Source: UBA3478 sp965662045
Lineage (GTDB): Bacteria > Bacteroidota > Bacteroidia > Flavobacteriales > Flavobacteriaceae
Direction of reading: 5' to 3'
Length of the DNA: 64,000 nucleotides
Assembly: GCA_965662045.1 (NCBI GenBank)
Contig: CBFIGE010000007.1
Coordinates: 1-64,000 of the forward strand
The notes under the pieces are model-generated. The model did not search any database and was not told the origin of the DNA. It saw only the letters and a list, made by a program, of their open reading frames with translations. Made by a program: the position numbers and the translations under genes. Each line of letters starts with the position of its first letter. Within the stretch, counting starts at the first letter, position 1. Positions 35,779-45,434 of this stretch are shown here, piece by piece.

Positions 35779-36230
35779 AATTTCTGTTCTTGATAATTTG
35801 GTATTTGTTCTAAAAATATATACTGCTTACGCTTATGATCTATTTTACAAAAATAGTGCGATATGCCATTAGTTACCATTAAATATGAGTCATTCATGTT
35901 CATGGAATAGCGGGCAATCTGGTCAAAAACAGTTTGGTCAACCTCAACATGAACTGCTTTACATTCTACAATTAGAAAAACACTACTATCAGGATTAAAG
36001 GCAACTATATCAAATCTACCTTTGGTATTCCCAATTGAAATTGTCTTTTCTACCTGAATTAAAGAAGCAGGAATGTTTATTTCTTCAATGAGGTGATACA
36101 AACAGTGTTGGCGAACCCATTCTTCAGGAGTTAAAAAGATGTATTTTCTACGAATAATATCAAAGATGAACTTTTTATTATCCTTAATTTTAATTTTGAA
36201 ATTATAACTTTTAAAATTCAGTTTTAGCAC
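35775..36230 (-). CDS. HsdR N-terminal-like nuclease-fold protein
   Basis: A 151-residue stand-alone protein with the type I restriction subunit R N-terminal domain (HSDR_N_2). The PD-(D/E)xK-like core is visible as G-R-F-D-I-V-A-F followed by F-L-I-V-E-C-K-A, where D, E and K are the expected catalytic residues. An N-terminal R-K-Y-I-F-L-T-P-E-E-W-V-R-Q motif is typical of the Bacteroidota family. No restriction or methyltransferase genes are nearby, so a role in a type I system is unlikely. It overlaps the glycosyltransferase start by 4 bp and is divergent from holA. Confidence 0.82.
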   Translation of the reverse strand: MLKLNFKSYNFKIKIKDNKKFIFDIIRRKYIFLTPEEWVRQHCLYHLIEEINIPASLIQVEKTISIGNTKGRFDIVAFNPDSSVFLIVECKAVHVEVDQTVFDQIARYSMNMNDSYLMVTNGISHYFCKIDHKRKQYIFLEQIPNYQEQKL

Positions 36231-36268
36231 TGATAAAATTCTTTATACAAGTATACTAATATTAATCT

Positions 36269-37279
36269 ATGAGTGTTGATGCCATAAAAGCTCAAATTGA
36301 TCGAAGAGAATTCAAACCTATTTATTTATTGCAGGGTGAGGAGCTTTTCTTTATTCAAGAGTTGACCAAATATTTTGAAAACCACAGTTTAACTGAAGAA
36401 GAAAAAGCCTTTAACTTTTCTGTTTTTTATGGCAAAGAACACGGAATAGAACAGGTTTTGGAGCAAGCCAAAAGATTGCCTATGATGGCTGAAAGACAAT
36501 TGATTATTGTCAAAGAAGCACAGCACTTAATGCGTCAATTCGATAAATTAGAGTTTTATTTGAACGAGCCTGTTTTGTCTACGGTAATAGTTTTATGCTT
36601 AAATCAAAAAAAAATAGACAAGCGTAAAAAAATATTTAAGTCTATCTCTCAAATAGGGGTTGTTTATGAAGCTAAACCACTTTATGATAATCAATTAGCA
36701 CCTTTCATTGACAATTTGTTCGATCGCCTAAATAAGAGTATTTCACCAAAAGCCAAAATTATGTTGACCGAGCATATCGGAACTAATTTGAGTCTCATTG
36801 ATAAGGAGATTAAAAAAATGATTTTGGCAGAACCTCATACCTCTCATTTTCAAGATATTCATATTGAGCAATACGTTGGTGTTAACAAGGATTATAATGT
36901 TTTCGAACTCAACAATGCCTTGTTAAAAGGACAGTTTGAACGGTCAGCCAAAATACTTTCTCATTTTCAACAAAACAGTAAAGACTATCCAATTCAAGCA
37001 ATTCTTCCTGCACTGTTCAATCTATTTAATAAATTGTTCAAATTGCAAGCGTTGAGAACTACAAATACCGGGGTTTTGGCCAAAGACTTGGGGATACCAC
37101 CTTATTTTGTCCAAGATTATATTGGAGCTAAATCTTATTTTGGATTAAAGGGTCTTGGTCGATTGATAGGAGATTTAAAAGATATTGATCTCAAATCTAA
37201 AGGGGTAGGGTACAATTCTAATAATGTTAAAGACTTGTATAAGGAAATTCTAATTTCAATTGTAAAAGCTAGAAATTAA
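36269..37279 (+). CDS. holA: DNA polymerase III subunit delta
   Basis: Clamp-loader subunit that opens the beta clamp. The 336-residue length is normal. The N-terminal P-I-Y-L-L-Q-G-E-E-L-F-F-I and the V-K-E-A-Q-H-L segment match the HolA family, and the C-terminal helical collar domain includes Y-N-S-N-N-V-K-D-L-Y-K-E. Its stop codon interlocks with that of the convergent E1 gene (4-bp overlap). Confidence 0.9.
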   Translation: MSVDAIKAQIDRREFKPIYLLQGEELFFIQELTKYFENHSLTEEEKAFNFSVFYGKEHGIEQVLEQAKRLPMMAERQLIIVKEAQHLMRQFDKLEFYLNEPVLSTVIVLCLNQKKIDKRKKIFKSISQIGVVYEAKPLYDNQLAPFIDNLFDRLNKSISPKAKIMLTEHIGTNLSLIDKEIKKMILAEPHTSHFQDIHIEQYVGVNKDYNVFELNNALLKGQFERSAKILSHFQQNSKDYPIQAILPALFNLFNKLFKLQALRTTNTGVLAKDLGIPPYFVQDYIGAKSYFGLKGLGRLIGDLKDIDLKSKGVGYNSNNVKDLYKEILISIVKARN

Positions 37280-39681
37280 TTTATAGGATATTTTTCGGGG
37301 TTCAACTCGTGCATCATTCCATAAATTTTATCGAATATGCTGTTATAATTTGGTTTGGAAAAATAATCACCATCTGAGCCATAGGCAGTTCTATGCTCTT
37401 TTGCAGATAAGGTTTGTGGTGCGCTGTCTAAGAATTTGAAACCTCCTTGTTTCTCTACAATTTCTTGCAAAAGATAAGCAGAGCAACCTCCAGGGACATC
37501 CTCATCAATGACCAAGAGGCGATTTGTTTTTTTGACGCTTTCAACACTTTCAGCATCTTTGTCAAATGGCCACAAGGTTTGTGCGTCAATAAGTTCTACA
37601 GAAATACCGTGTCGCTCAAGCTCCACGCAAGCTGTTTCGACAATTCTTAGGGTAGAACCATATGAAACAACGGTTATATCTGATCCTTTTTTAATTAAAT
37701 TAATTTTACCAATTCTGAATTTATAGCTTCCTAGATTGTCAGGTTTTTTTTCTTTGATTCGGTATCCATTTAAACTCTCAATGAGTAAGGCAGGTTCTCC
37801 TGTTTCTAAAAGTGTATTGTAAAGTCCAGCTGCCTGAGTCATATTTCGTGGGGCTAATATATAAACTCCTCTTAGTAAGTGTATTAAAGCACCCATGTGC
37901 GAACCCGAATGCCAAATTCCCTCGAGACGATGTCCACGAGTTCGAATAATCAGAGGCGCTTTTTGTTGGCCTACACTTCGATATCTCAATGTTGCGAGGT
38001 CATCACTAAGTACGTTTGCCGCATACAAAATATAATCGAGATATTGAATCTCAGCAATTGGTCTAAAGCCTCTCAGAGCTAAACCTATTCCTTGTCCAAC
38101 AATACTTGCTTCACGTATTGACGTGTCACTTATTCTATCTTCGCCATATTTGTCTTGTAGACCTTCAAGACCTTGGTTAACATCGCCAATTTTACCGCAA
38201 TCTTCTCCGAAAATTAATAGATTATCATAGGTGCTGCAAAGTGCATCAAAATTATCTCGTATAATAATTCTGCCATCTACCATATCAGAGGCGTCATTAT
38301 ATACAGGAATCACTTCGTTGATTTCAAGGGCGTTTTGTGATGAGTTATCTATTAGTTGGCTGGAGTAATTTTGCTGTTCCTTTTCTTCAAAAGAATGCAT
38401 CCAATCTCTTAGAAGGTGCATATTTGAAAAATAAAGCTGAGAACTTTCTCTTTTAACTTGATAGGCCACATCTAATAAACTTTTTTTAAGCAAATAAGAA
38501 TTTGTTTTAAGCTTTTTGATTTTATCATTTAGAAAACCTTCATTAGAATTCGATCGCAGATTATTTAATACATCAAGGAGTTTATCTCTTTCTTGAGTAA
38601 TAGGAGAGGTATACTCATACCAAGCCTCTTTTTTAGCTTGTTTAGCCTCTTCTTTTGCAGATTTTTCTATTGACTCAAGTTCTTCTATTGAGGCCAAGCC
38701 GTTATCTACTATCCAGTTTTTAAACCTTAGATTACAATCGAATTGTTGTTCCCAAGCCAAACGCTCTTTGCTTTTGTACCTTTCATGTGATCCAGAAGTA
38801 GAATGTCCAATGGGTTGCGTTAGTTCAGTAACATGGATTAAAACAGGAATATGTTTGGATCTAGCGAGTTTTTCGGCTTTCTGATAGGCCTCTAGAAGGG
38901 CCGGATAATCCCATCCTTTTACTTCGAAAATTTCATAGCCATTTAATTTTTCTTCTTTTTGAAAACCACTTAGTGCTTTTGAAATATTGCTTTTTGTCGT
39001 ATGTAAACTATTGGGAACAGATATTCCATATTCATCGTCCCAAACGCTAATGACCATAGGGACCTGTAACACACCACCAGCATTAAAAACCTCAAAGAAT
39101 AAACCTTCTGAGGTACTTGCATTACCTATTGTTCCCCAAGCAATTTCATTTCCATTTATGCTGAAATCTGAAGCATTAGAATAGATGTTTTTTCGGTATA
39201 ATTGAGATGCTTGTGCCAATCCTAATAATCTAGGCATTTGTCCTCCAGTACACGAAATATCTGCACTGATATTGTATTGATTATTTTGATTTAACCACTT
39301 ACCTTTTTCATCCAGAAAAGGTGTCAAAAAATGCCCTCCCATTTGTCGCCCAGCGCTCATGGGTTCAAAGTTTAAATTCGTGGTGGCATAAAGCGCATGA
39401 AAAATTTGTTTGGCACTCAACAGATCTAAAGCCATCATCACAGTTTGGTCTCTGTAATATCCTGAGCGATGATCTCCTTTTTTAAAAACTTTAGACCAAG
39501 CTAATTGAGGTAATTCTTTTCCATCCCCGAAAATTCCAAATTTTGCTTTACCAGAGAGGACTTCTTTTCTACCTAAAAAACTGCATTCACGTGAGAGCGT
39601 AACTAGTTTGTAATCAGTCAACAGTTGATTTTTAAATTCTTTTAGCGAAAGCGATGTCGTTGAATTAGAAAACTGTGTCAT
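37276..39681 (-). CDS. Fused alpha/beta 2-oxoacid dehydrogenase E1
   Basis: A single 801-residue chain combines the E1-alpha (residues about 1-400) and E1-beta (about 470-801) parts of a branched-chain or pyruvate-type dehydrogenase. Such fusions are common in Bacteroidota. The beta half shows GEDCGKIGDVNQGL, R-G-F-R-P-I-A-E-I-Q-Y, R-T-R-G-H-R-L-E-G-I-W-H-S-G-S-H and D-E-D-V-P-G-G. In the alpha half, the thiamine-diphosphate motif normally begins G-D-G or G-D-A; here it reads G-N-A-S-T-S-E-G with N187. The second Mg ligand region is S-V-W-D-D-E-Y-G-I-S. It would need an E2, not in the window, and the E3 from lpdA. Confidence 0.9.
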   Translation of the reverse strand: MTQFSNSTTSLSLKEFKNQLLTDYKLVTLSRECSFLGRKEVLSGKAKFGIFGDGKELPQLAWSKVFKKGDHRSGYYRDQTVMMALDLLSAKQIFHALYATTNLNFEPMSAGRQMGGHFLTPFLDEKGKWLNQNNQYNISADISCTGGQMPRLLGLAQASQLYRKNIYSNASDFSINGNEIAWGTIGNASTSEGLFFEVFNAGGVLQVPMVISVWDDEYGISVPNSLHTTKSNISKALSGFQKEEKLNGYEIFEVKGWDYPALLEAYQKAEKLARSKHIPVLIHVTELTQPIGHSTSGSHERYKSKERLAWEQQFDCNLRFKNWIVDNGLASIEELESIEKSAKEEAKQAKKEAWYEYTSPITQERDKLLDVLNNLRSNSNEGFLNDKIKKLKTNSYLLKKSLLDVAYQVKRESSQLYFSNMHLLRDWMHSFEEKEQQNYSSQLIDNSSQNALEINEVIPVYNDASDMVDGRIIIRDNFDALCSTYDNLLIFGEDCGKIGDVNQGLEGLQDKYGEDRISDTSIREASIVGQGIGLALRGFRPIAEIQYLDYILYAANVLSDDLATLRYRSVGQQKAPLIIRTRGHRLEGIWHSGSHMGALIHLLRGVYILAPRNMTQAAGLYNTLLETGEPALLIESLNGYRIKEKKPDNLGSYKFRIGKINLIKKGSDITVVSYGSTLRIVETACVELERHGISVELIDAQTLWPFDKDAESVESVKKTNRLLVIDEDVPGGCSAYLLQEIVEKQGGFKFLDSAPQTLSAKEHRTAYGSDGDYFSKPNYNSIFDKIYGMMHELNPEKYPIN

Positions 39682-39695
39682 GCTCGGTTTTTGTG

Positions 39696-39703
39696 CAAAA
39701 ATA
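39696..39703 (-). promoter_or_regulatory. -7 element of the E1 dehydrogenase gene
   Basis: On the minus strand this reads TATTTTTG, an exact TAnnTTTG match 14 nt before the ATG. No well-placed -33 TTG is seen. Confidence 0.4.
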
Positions 39704-39727
39704 GTAAATCTTTAAAAGCCTTTTAAT

Positions 39728-42565
39728 TTAAAGCCATTTACGACTAAAAAGAGAACCAATCGTTTTAGGGCTTAAACTCAATACAAATCTTATTTTATCA
39801 GGATATGCATATCGGGACACTTGCCAGCCAGAACTGTTATAAATAGGAAAATAAAGTTCTAAATAGTCGGTCACTAAATTTAACCGAATACCACTATCAT
39901 AAAAAGATTTAACGGATTGGCCTTTATTTTTGCCTAAACCAAAATCAAAATACGCTTCTACATATCGATAAAGATTAATAGAAGTATTTATTGAGGCTAA
40001 ACCCTTGTTGAAAAAACGGTTATCAAATTTACTTTTGAACCCTCCTTCTGCCATTATAAATTGTTGACTAAATAAACCCTCTTCTTCAGATCGACCTATA
40101 TAATCAAGATCAAAGAGGTAATCTGAGGGTTTATCTAAGGCAAAACTAAAAAAATCATTAGTGGTATTGTTTTTTAAAAAATAGCCTGCGAAGATTCTTA
40201 AATTGAGTTGTGTGTTATTTTCAAAAAGAAAACGTCTTTCAAATTCAGCCGAAACTTTTGTAAAATCTTTAGCGACTTGAGTGTCAAAAAAGTTCTTCTT
40301 ATAGAGAATCAAGTTGTTTTCTGTTTTAGTATAACGGGCATTGAGAATACTGTAGTCAGGTGTAATGTTTTCGATATTTACACTTGAATCGATGGATCGA
40401 AAAACATTTCGCATTCTAAGTAGTAGAATCTTCCTCAGATTACGTGTTCGATCTTTATCTCTCCAAAGCCAAGCTGCTGATGGTGTAATCGTACTGTATC
40501 GACTGTTGGTTTCAAAGTGATAAGTTCCTGCTGACAATGTAAATCTTGTGAGGTACTGAGTCTTTTGGTGTTTTCTTAAGTTTATAATAAATGAACTTGA
40601 GCCAATAAGCGTTTTTTCTTTTGAAGAATAAGAAGGTGCAATTTGAAATTCAAAAGTTTGATCATACAATCCATCATTGTTGAGCAGCATACCTGTTACA
40701 ATTCCATCATAAAGGTTATAACTTAAGATAGGAGTATAGAGCAATAAATTCTGTTTGGCATCTTGAATATCCTTTAAAAATTTGAGTTGTACGTTTTTGT
40801 TGAAAACAGTCGAACCGTTTAACCTCTTGTAATCGTTGTTGGTATTATAGTCAATACTTGTAATTGGATAATTGACAGAAACCGCACTATAATTCTCATT
40901 CTTAGTATAAACGGTATTTTTTGAATTAAAACCTGTATACCACTCTGATTTGACTACAGTGTCGTTTCTGAAGTAATTTATAGCGAGTGGAGGAGACTGA
41001 TTCCCTTTATTTAAAACGGTAATTTCGAGAGAATCATTCGATATAAAATCTACTTTTTTGAGGGCATAGTCTGTTCTGTTGACTTTGGAAATATGCTCAT
41101 CAAACATCCAATCAAGTTTGGTTTGCAGGGATTCTTCAAGATGATTTTTAAATTTTTGTTCATCAATGTGTGAACTAAGTCTATTTCTGCTAAGGAACTC
41201 AATAATGGATTGTTTTACTCTTGGCGCCTTGTTGTACGAAGACAAATGATCTAGTGCTAAACCAGCGTGATAAGGATTGGCAACTTCAAAATTGTATTTG
41301 ATTTGTTTTTCAGCACTTGTCTTTAAGGGTTGATCCAAATTATTAAAGGCACCAATCTTGTAAAGAATATCAAAATATTTTTTTGAATTCAAAGAAGAAA
41401 ATTGATATGATTTTATGGGCCATTTAGATGCAAATCTTCCTAATAATAATTCGTCGTTGTAATGCAATTTCAAATAGTCTTTAAGTATAAATTGAACGAT
41501 AGCATCGTGTATCCACTTCTCTTTTCTTAGATCAATTTGATAATATTTTCTCAAAATTTTATCGCTTAAAGCATTTAGTAAGTTCATCTCAAAAACATGC
41601 TCATTGTTGTATAGTCTGATAAATGAGGGTAAGTCAGACAAACCTAATACACTTGCCTTTTTAAATTCTTGAGAATCAACAATTAAATGAAAGGTGTCTT
41701 TTGTATTAAAAATTGAAGACAAGTATCGGAATACTTTTGCTACGCTTAACTCTTGTTGCGAATTTGGAGTAACTAAAAAATTCTCTTTTAGACTGAATCT
41801 TTGAAATTCATGTGATTTAAATGGGTTTTTTGAAAGATAAAATCTTGGATTTGAAGAGGTCGATTCTTGAAACAGACCATTGTTATATTTGAGATTACTA
41901 TAGAGGTAAAGGTTTGTGTTATTGATGAATTTTATGTTGTAATTGCCTGTAGTGTTGAATTGATCATTCAAATTATGATTTGCATAGCTGATGAAACTCT
42001 TCTTGTCAGCCACATAATCACAGTTTAATAACAAGAAATTTGAAAGTTGAATATAATTCGAATTGTAACCGTAGTTCGTGAATTTTGAATCTGGTAGTTT
42101 GAGTTTATAGTTAAAATCGATTTTTATAGTCTCACCAGATTTCAATGGTTTTGGCAGACGAATTTTGAAAATATCTGCATCTGTATAAACGGGTCGAACA
42201 GTGTCGTTTTCTATAATGATGGAATTGATCAAGGTATATCCTTTGCGTTCTTTAGAAGAGAGGTGGAAGCTTTTTTTAAAGTCGCTTATTAATTCTTCTG
42301 CGAGCTTTGAAGTTTTAGAACTATAGGCGTTATTCCAATCGTAGAAAAAGAGTTCAAATAAGGCATCCGGAGAGTGATTTTTCCATTCATTAGTCTGTGA
42401 TATCTCAACTAATTTACTGTCTTGATTAATTGTAATTGTTGCATTAACTGAGTTGTAGTCGGATTGGGTTTGAGCAAGTAATAGAGATGAACACGACAAC
42501 AAAAAATAAATGCAATACCCTGAGATACGCGTTTGATTTTTTTTTAGGTAGGCTATACGTTTCAT
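39728..42565 (-). CDS. M1-like outer-membrane protein lacking the catalytic zinc motif
   Basis: A 945-residue exported protein with a signal peptide (about residues 15-32, ending L-L-L-A-Q). An M1/gluzincin-like N-terminal half is followed by a C-terminal half that looks like a beta-barrel domain. The end, Y-L-E-L-Y-F-P-I-Y-N-S-S-G-W then K-I-R-F-V-L-S-L, is typical of flavobacterial M1 proteins fused to a porin-like tail. Where active members carry HExxH and a downstream W-L-N-E-G, this one reads N-A-L-S-D and W-I-H-D-A, so zinc binding and catalysis should be lost. It lies 10 bp downstream of uvrA on the same strand. Confidence 0.75.
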   Translation of the reverse strand: MKRIAYLKKNQTRISGYCIYFLLSCSSLLLAQTQSDYNSVNATITINQDSKLVEISQTNEWKNHSPDALFELFFYDWNNAYSSKTSKLAEELISDFKKSFHLSSKERKGYTLINSIIIENDTVRPVYTDADIFKIRLPKPLKSGETIKIDFNYKLKLPDSKFTNYGYNSNYIQLSNFLLLNCDYVADKKSFISYANHNLNDQFNTTGNYNIKFINNTNLYLYSNLKYNNGLFQESTSSNPRFYLSKNPFKSHEFQRFSLKENFLVTPNSQQELSVAKVFRYLSSIFNTKDTFHLIVDSQEFKKASVLGLSDLPSFIRLYNNEHVFEMNLLNALSDKILRKYYQIDLRKEKWIHDAIVQFILKDYLKLHYNDELLLGRFASKWPIKSYQFSSLNSKKYFDILYKIGAFNNLDQPLKTSAEKQIKYNFEVANPYHAGLALDHLSSYNKAPRVKQSIIEFLSRNRLSSHIDEQKFKNHLEESLQTKLDWMFDEHISKVNRTDYALKKVDFISNDSLEITVLNKGNQSPPLAINYFRNDTVVKSEWYTGFNSKNTVYTKNENYSAVSVNYPITSIDYNTNNDYKRLNGSTVFNKNVQLKFLKDIQDAKQNLLLYTPILSYNLYDGIVTGMLLNNDGLYDQTFEFQIAPSYSSKEKTLIGSSSFIINLRKHQKTQYLTRFTLSAGTYHFETNSRYSTITPSAAWLWRDKDRTRNLRKILLLRMRNVFRSIDSSVNIENITPDYSILNARYTKTENNLILYKKNFFDTQVAKDFTKVSAEFERRFLFENNTQLNLRIFAGYFLKNNTTNDFFSFALDKPSDYLFDLDYIGRSEEEGLFSQQFIMAEGGFKSKFDNRFFNKGLASINTSINLYRYVEAYFDFGLGKNKGQSVKSFYDSGIRLNLVTDYLELYFPIYNSSGWQVSRYAYPDKIRFVLSLSPKTIGSLFSRKWL

Positions 42566-42575
42566 AAATTCAATT

Positions 42576-45398
42576 CTAGAGTACTTCTTTAAGGTAGATG
42601 CCAGTATAACTCGCTTTGGTTTTGATGATTTTTTCAGGTGTTCCTTGAGCTACAATGGTTCCTCCTTTTTTACCACCTTCAGGACCAATGTCAATAATGT
42701 AATCTGCTAACTTTATTACATCTAAGTTGTGTTCAATTATTAATACTGTATTACCCCTTTCAACTAATTTATGAATTACTTCCATCAAAATTCTAATATC
42801 TTCAAAATGTAAACCTGTTGTGGGTTCATCTAAAATGTAAAACGTATTACCTGTGTCTCGTTTTGAGAGTTCGGTAGCGAGCTTAACTCTTTGTGCCTCT
42901 CCGCCAGACAAGGTAGTTGATTGTTGGCCTAGGGTAATGTAGCCCAATCCAACATCTTGTATGGTTTTGAGTTTCCTGTAAATTTTTGGAATGGCTTCAA
43001 AGAAAGATACAGCTTCATTAATAGTCATTTCGAGTACATCTGAAATGGTTTTCCCTTTATATCTTATTTCTAATGTTTCTCGATTAAATCGCTTTCCGTT
43101 ACATTGTTCGCAATTGACGTATACATCAGGTAAAAAACTCATTTCGATGACTCGTAATCCACCTCCCATACAAGTTTCACATCTACCTCCTTTGACATTG
43201 AAACTAAATCTCCCTGGCTTATAACCACGAATCACCGCCTCTGTTGTTTTGGAAAATAAAGTTCTAATCTCGCTAAAGACACCAGTATAGGTTGCTGGAT
43301 TAGATCGGGGAGTGCGTCCAATAGGACTTTGATTGACATCTATTACTTTGTCACAGTGCTCAAGACCTTTAATGCTTTTAAAGGGTAATGACTCCATGAC
43401 TCCATTGAAATAATGGTTGTTTAGAATAGGATATAAGGTTCCATTGATTAAGGTTGATTTACCACTTCCAGAAACACCACTTACAACTGTAAGTGTTCCT
43501 AAGGGTATTTTGAGGTCCACATTTTTTAGATTATGACCAGTGCTTCCATTTAATTGAATGAAGTTTCCATTTCCCTTTCTTCGTTTTTTGGGAATCTCAA
43601 TTTTTTTTGTTCCAGCAATGTATTGTGCGGTTAACGTTTTCGATTTTTTTAGTTCCTTTGGGCTGCTTTGCGAAACGATTTCACCTCCGTGTCTTCCAGC
43701 TCCAGGTCCTATATCTATAACATGATCGGCTTTTAAAATCATATCTTCATCGTGTTCAACAACAAGTACCGTATTTCCCAAATCTCTAAGTTGAAGTAAG
43801 GACGATATAAGTTTATTATTGTCTCTTTGATGAAGCCCTATACTTGGTTCGTCCAAAATATAGAGTACGCCGACGAGTTGGGCACCAATTTGTGTAGCTA
43901 ACCTGATTCTTTGTGCTTCGCCCCCAGATAAACTTTTTGAACTTCTATTTAGGGTGAGGTAATGCAAGCCTACATCGAGCAAAAATTGAATTCTCGTGTT
44001 TATCTCTTTAAGTATTTCTTTTGCAATTTGCTTTTTTTCCTCATTTAATTTGTCGTAAAGATTAACAAAGAAATGTTTTAGTTCTTCTAAATCGAGTTGA
44101 ACTAATTCTGCTATACTCTTATTCTCAATTTTAAAGTGTAAAGCCTCTTTTTTTAACCTAGAACCTTGACAATCTACACATTGCTCTTCTTTGAGGTATT
44201 CTTTAGCCCATCTTTTAATACTCGATGAATCGCTATTGTTGTACTGATTAAGTATAAAGGAATAGACACCTTCAAAATCAATCTCATAGTTTCTGGTTAT
44301 CCCTAGACTATTAGAAGGTATTTCAAATTTTTCATTGCCTCCATTTAAAATAAAAGCCAATGCTTCTTCGGGTATTTTATGAATAGGCTGTGAGAGTGAA
44401 AAATTATAACGCATGGCAATCTGCTCAAGCTGCTTAAAAGTCCAATTGTTTTTCTTTTCACCTAAGGGCTCAATTCCTCCATTTTCAATACTTACTTTAT
44501 CATTGGGAATTACTTTTTCTCTATTTATTGTGTGTATAAACGAGAGTCCCTTGCATTGTGGACACATTCCTTTTGGAGAATTAAAAGAGAAAGAATTAGG
44601 TTCGGGCAATTCATATGAAATACCTGTGTCTGGACACATTAAATTTCTACTGAAAAAACGAATCGAATTATCTTCTTCATCGTATACCAATAAGGCGTTA
44701 TCCCCTTCAGACATAGCCGATTGAACTGAGTTCAATAATCTTTTTTCAGAAGACACATTAGGTACTAGTCGGTCAATTATGACTTCGATATCATGAATTT
44801 TATACCGATCAACTTTCATTCCTGCTGTTAATTCTTTTATAGTGCCATCTATACGCACTTTTAGATATCCTTTTTTTCGAATAGACTCAAAAAGTTCTCT
44901 ATAATGACCTTTTCTTGATTTAATGATGGGAGCTAATATTCCAATTTTTCGATTTTTGTATTCATTGAGAATCAAAGAAACAATTTGCTGGTCCGTATAA
45001 TTGACCATTAATTTGTTTGTCGTTATGCTATAAGCATCAGCTATTCGCGCATACAACAAACGAATAAAATCATAAATCTCTGTAATTGTGCCCACAGTAG
45101 AACGCGGTGATTTGTTCGTAGTTTTTTGTTCAATGGCTATTACTGGTGAAAGCCCTTCAATCTTATCTACGTCAGGTCGCTCTAAATTTCCAAGAAATTG
45201 TCTTGCGTATGCGTTAAAGGTTTCCATGTATCTGCGCTGACCTTCTGCATAAATAGTATCGAAGGCTAGAGAAGATTTACCACTCCCGGAAAGGCCTGTT
45301 ATAACTACTAATTGGTCTCTTTTAAAACTCAGACTCACATTTTTTAAATTGTGGGTGCGCGCATTTATGACCTGAATTTGGTGATTTTCTTTTTGCAT
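42576..45398 (-). CDS. uvrA: Excinuclease ABC subunit A
   Basis: DNA-damage recognition ATPase of nucleotide excision repair. The 940-residue length is normal. Two ABC ATPase modules are visible. The N-terminal one has GLSGSGKSSLAFDTIYAEGQ and the signature S-L-S-G-G-E-A-Q-R-I-R-L. The C-terminal one has GVSGSGKSTLI and T-L-S-G-G-E-A-Q-R-V-K-L. A zinc module (C-P-Q-C and C-V-D-C pairs) and the second zinc finger (C-E-T-C and C-E-Q-C) are also present. It lies 36 bp downstream of the DUF4130 gene, so damage control through the S24 repressor is likely. Confidence 0.97.
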   Translation of the reverse strand: MQKENHQIQVINARTHNLKNVSLSFKRDQLVVITGLSGSGKSSLAFDTIYAEGQRRYMETFNAYARQFLGNLERPDVDKIEGLSPVIAIEQKTTNKSPRSTVGTITEIYDFIRLLYARIADAYSITTNKLMVNYTDQQIVSLILNEYKNRKIGILAPIIKSRKGHYRELFESIRKKGYLKVRIDGTIKELTAGMKVDRYKIHDIEVIIDRLVPNVSSEKRLLNSVQSAMSEGDNALLVYDEEDNSIRFFSRNLMCPDTGISYELPEPNSFSFNSPKGMCPQCKGLSFIHTINREKVIPNDKVSIENGGIEPLGEKKNNWTFKQLEQIAMRYNFSLSQPIHKIPEEALAFILNGGNEKFEIPSNSLGITRNYEIDFEGVYSFILNQYNNSDSSSIKRWAKEYLKEEQCVDCQGSRLKKEALHFKIENKSIAELVQLDLEELKHFFVNLYDKLNEEKKQIAKEILKEINTRIQFLLDVGLHYLTLNRSSKSLSGGEAQRIRLATQIGAQLVGVLYILDEPSIGLHQRDNNKLISSLLQLRDLGNTVLVVEHDEDMILKADHVIDIGPGAGRHGGEIVSQSSPKELKKSKTLTAQYIAGTKKIEIPKKRRKGNGNFIQLNGSTGHNLKNVDLKIPLGTLTVVSGVSGSGKSTLINGTLYPILNNHYFNGVMESLPFKSIKGLEHCDKVIDVNQSPIGRTPRSNPATYTGVFSEIRTLFSKTTEAVIRGYKPGRFSFNVKGGRCETCMGGGLRVIEMSFLPDVYVNCEQCNGKRFNRETLEIRYKGKTISDVLEMTINEAVSFFEAIPKIYRKLKTIQDVGLGYITLGQQSTTLSGGEAQRVKLATELSKRDTGNTFYILDEPTTGLHFEDIRILMEVIHKLVERGNTVLIIEHNLDVIKLADYIIDIGPEGGKKGGTIVAQGTPEKIIKTKASYTGIYLKEVL

Positions 45399-45434
45399 AG
45401 CTTATCTAGGCGTAAAAATACCAAATTCACACTG

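Noticed and set aside
35775..36230. Remnant of a type I restriction system
   Set aside because: Only the HsdR N-terminal domain is present, as a complete stand-alone gene in a neighbourhood (GT2, holA) I know from other Bacteroidota; no hsdM or hsdS.
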